The notes under the pieces: generated by a model
Seen by the model: the letters and a program-made list of their open reading frames with translations, nothing else
Database searches by the model: none
Told to the model about the DNA's origin: nothing
Assembly: GCA_022496805.1 (NCBI GenBank)
Contig: CM040089.1
Location: 40,532,372 to 40,596,371 of the forward strand
Reading direction: 5' to 3'
Length of the DNA: 64,000 bases
DNA from: Pohlia nutans
Lineage: Eukaryota; Streptophyta; Bryopsida; Bryales; Mniaceae
Shown here: in pieces, positions 57,956-64,000 of the stretch
How the letters are laid out: each line of letters starts with the position of its first letter
Position numbering within the stretch: position 1 is the stretch's first letter
Translations under genes and position numbers: made by a program

Positions 57956-58249
57956 CCACAACCGATTACTTATTGTAACTTATAAATGCTGACATCAAAA
58001 ATTTGGACTTTTGACAATTTCAATAAACTTTGAAGGCTTGTTTGATGTTTCTCCTTCATACAGTGTCCGATTTTAATAAAAAATATTGGAAAAGTTGCAT
58101 TTTAAAGTCTAGTATTAGTGGTAAAGTTTTTACTTTGATCCAATATGTTGTGAAGTTGTTATAGACATTTTAGTAGAAGGGGGTTCAACAAAAAATAACT
58201 TTTGTCTTTGATACCCAAAAAATATGTTTTTAGAAAATTTTAGAATTTT

Positions 58250-58800
58250 TTTATAGATATAAAAAAAAAGCCTCCCTAATCCACTTCAAAAAATAATTTG
58301 AAAAAAAAAAAGTTTTTGACATCGCTAAAATTATCCAAAGTCTGCTGTGGAAATAAAAACAGCTCCCAGCCATCAAAATTTCGTCGAAAAAAATATATTT
58401 TTGGAATTTTTGGAATCTTTTTGTACATATAGAAAAAAGCATGCCTGATCCACTGCAAAAAGAGAAATTGAAAAAAGAAAAAATTTGACATCGCTAAAAT
58501 ATCCAAAGTGTGCTGTGGAAAAAAAACAGCTCCCAGCCATCAAAATTTAGTCGAAAAATAAGTATTTTTTGAAATTTTCGAAACTTTTTCTAGGTACAGA
58601 AAAAAGCTTGCCTGATCCAATGCAAAAAAAAATTGAAGAAAAAAATGTTTTTGACATCGCTAAAAATATCCAAAGTCTACTATAGAAAAAAAAACAGCTC
58701 CCAGTCATCAAAATTTTGTTGAAAAAGAAATATTTCTGGAATTTTTTGAAACTTTTTGTAAGTACAAATAGAAGCCTACCTGATCCACTCCCAAAAAAAA
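58250..58800. repeat. Tandem repeat of about 165 bp, first array
   Basis: Three to four units recognised by AACAGCTCCCAGCCATCAAA at 58350, 58526 and 58692. The same unit family forms a second array at 60785-61330 in the next element. Confidence 0.8.
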
Positions 58801-59169
58801 TTGATTTTTTTTTTTTTTTTGTTATGTTTGTAATTAAAATTAATTTGAATTTTTTATAATTTTTTAATAAAATAATAATATTAAGTATTACAAAATGTTT
58901 AAAAAATGTTTTTATAATGCTCAAAAATTATTTTAAAACTGTTTTATTTTATTTTTATTTTGTTTTATATTAAGAATATATTAAAAAATTATTAAAGAAT
59001 TATTATCCAACCTGATGTGGCCGATATCCTGCCAGAGATCCACATGAGATTTCATTTTTATTTTTATTTTTTATTTTTAAAATTATTTGATTTTTTTATA
59101 TTATATTATTTTATTAATTTATATGCATGAGAATTTGCGGTTTTGATGAGGCTCTAGATTTCCTCTAAT

Positions 59170-59365
59170 ATTACAGAAAGTTAAAAATTTGTGAAAAAAG
59201 CACTTATAGTGCACAAATCAACAGAAATCAGTGAAAAAGGCATTTACAGTGCACGGACCAACAAAAATCAGGCAACTTCTGTTGTTGCATTTACAGAAAG
59301 TTAGAAATCAGTGAAAAAGGCACTTACGGTGCACGGACCAACAGAAATGAGTTGATTTTCTGTTG
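59170..59365. repeat. Subterminal short tandem repeats of the CACTA element
   Basis: Units of about 60 bp contain AAATCAGTGAAAAAGGCA, GTGCACGGACCAACA and ACAGAAAGTTA. Repeated subterminal motifs are transposase-binding sites in CACTA elements. Confidence 0.7.
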
Positions 59366-60784
59366 ATTTGGTTGTGATTTTCTAGTAGTGGCAATGGCGC
59401 TGAACATATGGAACCTCGCTGGATGCTTAGAACCTAACAGCCTCCACCGTCATCCTCAACCGCTTTTTGCGATCGGTTTTGGTTTTGTCACAACCTCAGT
59501 CCTCGATCGCAAGCTCACGTTTATTTTGAACATTTTCTAGGATTTCTTTTATGCAAATTTATGCTGCAGAGTGGCCACTTCCTTTGCAATGTTTTCCACA
59601 TCATCAAGAATTTCGGACCCCATTGATTTCGCACGATTTCAGTGCGTTTATTGTTGAACACTGATTCCGCACGTCATACGTGCATTTAGAAATGTTGTTA
59701 TGGTACGGAAGTGACATGCATTACTAGGATGTCAATGCAGTGTCTTTTCAATGATTATGAAAAAAGTGTTGTTTTCGCACGAAAGTCGTGCTTGACGGAA
59801 TCCGTGCGTTAATCGTGTATCTACATTACATGACTAATAAGACACGGATAACATGCGGTTTTAGTTAATGCGGATTTAGTATCGTATACGTATCATATTA
59901 ATGCCTTTTATTATATCCGTGCGATTTCAGTATCTATTATAATGCAAATTATTGTCGTATGACATCCGTGTAGTTATCGTACAAGTTTTCAATTTGAGAA
60001 TGAGTGACTTATATTTCTCGACGTCATTCGCGTTCAAGGATGTGTTTTCGCACTACAGTAGCATGTCATACTTCTCGACAAAAAAAGTTTATAGTGTTTT
60101 AAAACTATTGATTTATTGATGAAATATAATAAATAGAGAAAATACCAAAAATATTTTAGTATTCTCTTTTGGAATCTTTTGGAATCTTTTGGAATCTTGC
60201 AAATTATTTTATATTATTTTGGAATATTTTAGAATATTCCAAGAATCTTTTAAAATTATCCTTACGGTCTAATTTCCCAAAATATTTTTAGATCTTCATT
60301 TATAGAATTTAGAAGCAATGAACATTAAAATTTCAATGAAATGACGTTTTATATTTTTAGAATTCAAATTTGGTATTATTGGTTATCATTGTACTTTTCA
60401 TCATGGGAGAAAAAAATTGTACAGAAAAGGACAACATTACTTTTTCAAAATAGTAAAATTTGTAACACGAGACAATGTAGAGGTGTTGTTTTTTTGAAAG
60501 TTTCCCTAGGCGGAGTTTAACTTGGATTGGCACGATTCAAATTGGGTTTGAAAGCATACTTGATTTCCTATTAGAAAATAATTGTAATTTAATTTAATTT
60601 TTAATGTTTTAAATCTCGGGCAGCTCATAAGGGGGCATCGACCAAAACATGATCTCTCGAAGCATTGCAAGTTAAATTGAGTTTAAAATCAGACTTTCTT
60701 TGAACTCAATTTGAGCAACTTTTCAAAAAATAAAATTGCAAGAGCTTTTAATTGTTTGCTACAACATTCGAACCATTGAATTTT

Positions 60785-61330
60785 TTTTCTAGGTATAGAA
60801 AAAGCTTGTATAATGGAGTGCAAAAAACATTTGGAATAGAAAGAGTTTTTTACATTGCTAAAAACATCTAAAGTCTACTGAAAATAAAAAAACAGCTAAC
60901 AGCCTTTAAGATTTTGGCAAAACAAAAAAAAAGTTCAAAAAAATTTGAAATTTTTTTAGATATAGAAACATGCTTCCATGATCTACTGAAAAAAAAATGG
61001 ATATTTTTTTTTACATCGCAAAAAAGCATCCAAAGTCTGCTTAAAAAAAATAGCTCACAGCCAACACAATTTTGGCAAAAAATAAATAAATTCATAATAT
61101 TCTGAAAAAAAATCCTTGATATAGAAAAAGTCCTGCATAATCTAGTGCAAAAAAATTTGGAAAAAAAGATTTTTTCACATTGTTAAAAACATTCAAAATC
61201 CGCTGAAAAGAAAAAAACAGCTCACAGCCATGATCTGCCATCACGAATCTAGCCAAAAAATAAATAAAATCAAAATATTCTGAAAAATTTTCTAGATATA
61301 GAAAAGGCCTGCGTGTTGTAGTGCAAAAAA
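60785..61330. repeat. Tandem repeat of about 165 bp, second array
   Basis: Units with AGATATAGAAAAAG-C-TG, TGCAAAAAAA, CATTGCTAAAAACAT-CAAA and AACAGCTCACAGCC. Clearly related to the array at 58250-58800 but inside a different transposon. Confidence 0.75.
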
Positions 61331-61460
61331 AAATTGAAAAAAGAATTACATATACATGGCAAAAAAATTCGAGTACTTGAGTTCAAGCAAACAAGTTTCG
61401 AGACTTTAAGATTGCAAGCTTCGAGACTTTAAGAGTTCGAGTGGAGCTTTCAAGACTTTA

Positions 61461-61640
61461 AGGTGGTTTGGTGGTTTGGTGGTTTAAAGCATGGTTTGTA
61501 GTTGGAAGGTCTCAAGTTCAATTCCTATCACCGGCAATAGAGCTTGGGAAACTGTGGTGGGCCCCACTGTGGGTTCGTACAGTGCGAGTAGTTGGTCGGG
61601 CAACCCGAAATAATGTTCGGGTAGAGAAAAAAATACATTT
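61461..61640 (+). ncRNA. tRNA-derived SINE
   Basis: GGTTTGGTGGTTTAAAGCATGG (A-box region, split by repeats of GGTTTGGT) and the B-box-like GGTCTCAAGTTCAATTCCT at 61508-61526. The body contains TGGGCCCCACTGTGGG and ends in a T/A-rich tail. It lies inside the 2.4-kb TIR element. Confidence 0.5.
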
Positions 61641-62613
61641 TTATTTTTATTTTTTTAATAAAATTATTTTTACCAAATTTAGATATAGAAAGAAAAAAAA
61701 TCTAGATATAGAAAAGATGATGTCGCACGGAAAACACACTGAATCAGTGTGGGTTTAAAGACGATTAAGACACGACATTTGACAACTGTACAGAGTGAAG
61801 AATTCGCACGCTTTCAATAGATGTATCAATCGTGTCGAATCAATACTATATCCGCTTGTACGATCATGATGTCATATCAGTGCAGTTGCGATAGATGACG
61901 CAACGATGCAGAATCAGTGCAAAAAATACACGTACCTATGCAATATCGGAAATCGCACTGAAATCGTGCGAAATCAGTGGGGTCCGAAATTCCTGATGGT
62001 GTATTTGGTTTAGGATTTAGCTTTCATGGTTCGTCTCTTCTTTGTTGGTTTTGTGATTAAAATTTTGCTCAAGTTTTGGTAGAGCGATTTCAAGGTAAGG
62101 CTTGCTTAGAATTTGGGTAAGCATAAATGGTTAGGTGAAGCGTGGAGTTTGGTTTCGCAATGCTATACTATTCCGTCCACTATTTGGTACTTGTACGGTT
62201 TATAAAAAAAAAATTGTGCCAAAAATTTACTTCTCTAAACAATTACAAATAAATATAGGGTGCCAAAAAATACATCCAAGTAGCTTTTTATCTACAAATA
62301 AGGAGGGAAAAAATATTGAAAGGTGCATAAATATCCCCCTACTAAATACTCCATTATCGCACGTGGTTACAAAATGTAACGGGCTATGATTGCCCCGAGT
62401 TCTAGGGTTGCTTTTTGTAATGCTATGCCGGACGTGGCAAGAGACCAACCCGGCCGTTTCTTCACAGTTTCACTCTGCTTGTGACTGAAGTTGTGGGATG
62501 TGCTTATTGGTCGAAAGTTGATGACCTGTAGAGGTTTGAGAGTAGTTACATTTGACACGAGTAGGGATTTTATGAATTTTTTTCGATCGATCAATCGATC
62601 CACACTCTCGAGT

Positions 62614-62744
62614 CACTACTAGAAAATCCAACTGTTCTGTTGATTCGGTCGCGTTGATATGGTCGCGTTTTTGTCCAAATCAACATAAAAGTGTCCTGCA
62701 TCAACGCGACCGAATCAACAGAACAGTTGGATTTTCTAATAGTG
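62614..62744. mobile_element. 131-bp CACTA-type MITE, nearly all stem
   Basis: CACTACTAGAAAATCCAACT at the left pairs with the right end over about 45 bp (including TTGATTCGGTCGCGTTGAT). The flanks AGT and GGT are a near match for a 3-bp duplication. Another copy of the same tips bounds the element at 57527. Confidence 0.8.
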
Positions 62745-62861
62745 GGTTCCAAGCACTGCATATTATTCACACAGGCTCTTAATTTTCCTTTAGAAAATCC
62801 TCCTACATTGCTTTACGCCTTGGGAATCTAACTCTCTCTTTTGTCTATACAATTCTTGTAG

Positions 62862-63135
62862 GTTGATTACGACTTGCAATTTGTCACAAAGAGACAAGGT
62901 TTGCGTGGGGAAAGGACGTGTTGGGAAGTCATTGGAAGATGTTGTAATTGTAGAAGAAATCACGCAGTTTCTTGGCCCCCGATTTGATAAGAATGGGTGG
63001 AAGATATTGCGTGCCCTTGTGAGTACTGAAGCCCAACTTTGGATTTCCGACTTATACCGCCGCGTGTTCCGGAAGGACATATGCTCTATCAATGATACTA
63101 TTTCATTAGAATTTGCAAGAGGAGTCATAGCATAG
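62862..63135 (+). CDS. Orphan exon of an unrecognised protein
   Basis: An acceptor-like TTCTTGTAG precedes a frame whose second half looks conserved (FLGPRFDKNGWKILRALV, LWISDLYRRVFRKD). It ends at TAG 63133. A short reversed overlap is ignored. It could be the last exon of a gene or transposon protein, and I do not recognise it. Confidence 0.35.
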
Positions 63136-64000
63136 TCGAAGAAGATTACAGTAAATTGGGTGGCCTATGCCATTTTTGCAAGTTCTAAACTGAGGAATTT
63201 GATATTGACGAGGAGGGCTAGATCCTGACAACTCGGACTCCCCCTGAATCGTGTTATTCCAAGACTTGTTGCAGCATCGCCACTTCCATTGGCAGTGGGC
63301 ATATCATCTGCACCTGATGTTCCGTTGGTTTCTTAATTTCCCAATGCAGGAATTCTAGAAAATGGAGTAGGAGCACGTTCTGTAATTTCTAAGCCCAACT
63401 CTACTGTCACTTCCGAGGTTTGTGCAGGAAGAAGTTTAGGGTTTAGGGAACCTCGCCCTGTTCATCCATCACCGTGTCCTTCAGTTCCAAGCCGTGTTGT
63501 TCGAAGTAGTCTTCATAGTCACTGCCTTTCTTTCGTGCATCATCTTGGGACTCCATCTGTCGTGTTAGCTACTGATTTGGTCTTGTTGGGTGTGGAATAT
63601 GTTGCACCATCTACTGTGGGGCAAAGCAGAGCCAATACAAACTATTGAAAGTTTTCCATGACTGACGTAAATGTGTGTAACAACTCACAACGTCACAAGT
63701 CACAACATACCTCTAACTAGCAGTTCATCAGTCAACAAACCCATCTGATTGACTACAACATAGACAATTCTTATTGTGTATTTCCCCTCCCGGTCCCATA
63801 ATAGATGATGCTTTTGAGAAAAAAAAATTATCCCAAATTACTTGATGCAAATCATTTATTCAATCATAGCATAATAGAGTAGTACAATGAAGCACCCTTT
63901 TGAAAATTGGATCAACAAAAAATCTTCACTTAGATTCATTATTCTAAGTAATGAGGGAATGCTATTTGTATTCCATAAATTTTGGGACTATCGTATCATT
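63136..64000. other. Right edge of the window, no gene seen
   Basis: Mixed-composition sequence. TTCCACTGGC-like and short repeats only. No convincing frame or RNA gene. Confidence 0.35.

Larger units (their letters stand above)
57527..59390. mobile_element. CACTA-type non-autonomous element with GCA target duplication
   Basis: Left end CACTACTAAAAAAT, right end on the other strand CACTACTAGAAAAT, with GCA on both sides (57524-57526 and 59391-59393). A 3-bp duplication plus CACTA tips define the En/Spm superfamily. Subterminal inverted blocks near each end contain CAAAACAACAAAAAATCAAC and related words. The inside is filled with a SINE, tandem repeats and AT-rich sequence, with no transposase. 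Confidence 0.9.
59602..61998. mobile_element. 2.4-kb TIR element with repeated subterminal motifs
   Basis: The ends CATCAAGAATTTCGGACCCC and, on the other strand, CATCAGGAATTTCGGACCCC continue through TGATTTCGCACGATTTCAGTG. CGCACGA, TCGTGCG and CGTGCGATT words recur within the first 450 bp and the last 270 bp. No coding region. The target duplication is not clear and the superfamily is unassigned. Confidence 0.75.

Noticed and set aside
61461..61540. Functional tRNA gene
   Set aside because: A-box and B-box-like words are present, but no clean acceptor stem or anticodon loop folds. It is read as a SINE head.

Overview
The window looks like a repeat-rich, AT-rich nuclear region of a land plant or close streptophyte relative. 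The evidence is a set of plant-type transposons (Stowaway-like, hAT, CACTA, Mutator-like and TTAA-targeting elements), spliced genes with GT-AG introns, and a plant-style kinase gene. A bryophyte such as a moss is my best guess, because the kinase N-terminal region resembles a family I associate with mosses, but I cannot prove the taxon. No rRNA, organellar gene, CRISPR array or complete tRNA is visible.

Layout. From 1 to 14.2 kb there are TTAA-flanked and foldback repeats, four islands of CCGTCCG-type repeats, and two genes that each follow such an island and a TATA box: an uncharacterised gene with an in-frame TAG (5206-6285) and an intact degenerate kinase-like gene (10164-11657). From 12.7 to 18.8 kb there are nested DNA transposons, one carrying the first exon of a SINA-like RING gene. 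From 21.2 to 24.8 kb lies a two-exon tandem kinase gene whose first kinase domain is degenerate and frameshifted. At 26.8-27.5 kb is a 5'-truncated paralogue of the 10 kb gene. A near-perfect 1-kb palindrome sits at 29.3-30.3 kb.

The main discovery is a single large DNA element at 30787-53567 (22.8 kb). It has terminal inverted repeats of about 1 kb and a matching CCTT on each side. Two divergent, spliced gene units point outward from a minisatellite centre. The left unit (minus strand, 41.7-35.2 kb) encodes a basic protein with a ParB/DGQHR-type NGQHS motif, internal 79-residue repeats and a C-terminal coiled coil. The right unit (plus strand, 48.7-51.7 kb) encodes a DUF7869-like protein with DDE-transposase-like acidic motifs. 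The element also carries 11 copies of a 22-bp palindrome, seen nowhere else in the window. Copies lie in exons in all three reading frames, in introns, and next to splice acceptors. The left gene has five premature stops and two frameshifts and the right gene has one frameshift, so this copy is probably dead. Its left terminal repeat was later hit by a GC-rich gag-like insertion and a 169-bp hAT MITE, and the right terminal repeat preserves both empty sites.

From 53.6 to 64 kb there is a dead Tc1-like (DD34E) transposase, a 1.86-kb CACTA element and a 2.4-kb element that share a 165-bp tandem unit, two tRNA-derived SINEs, a 131-bp CACTA MITE, and one orphan exon near 63 kb.
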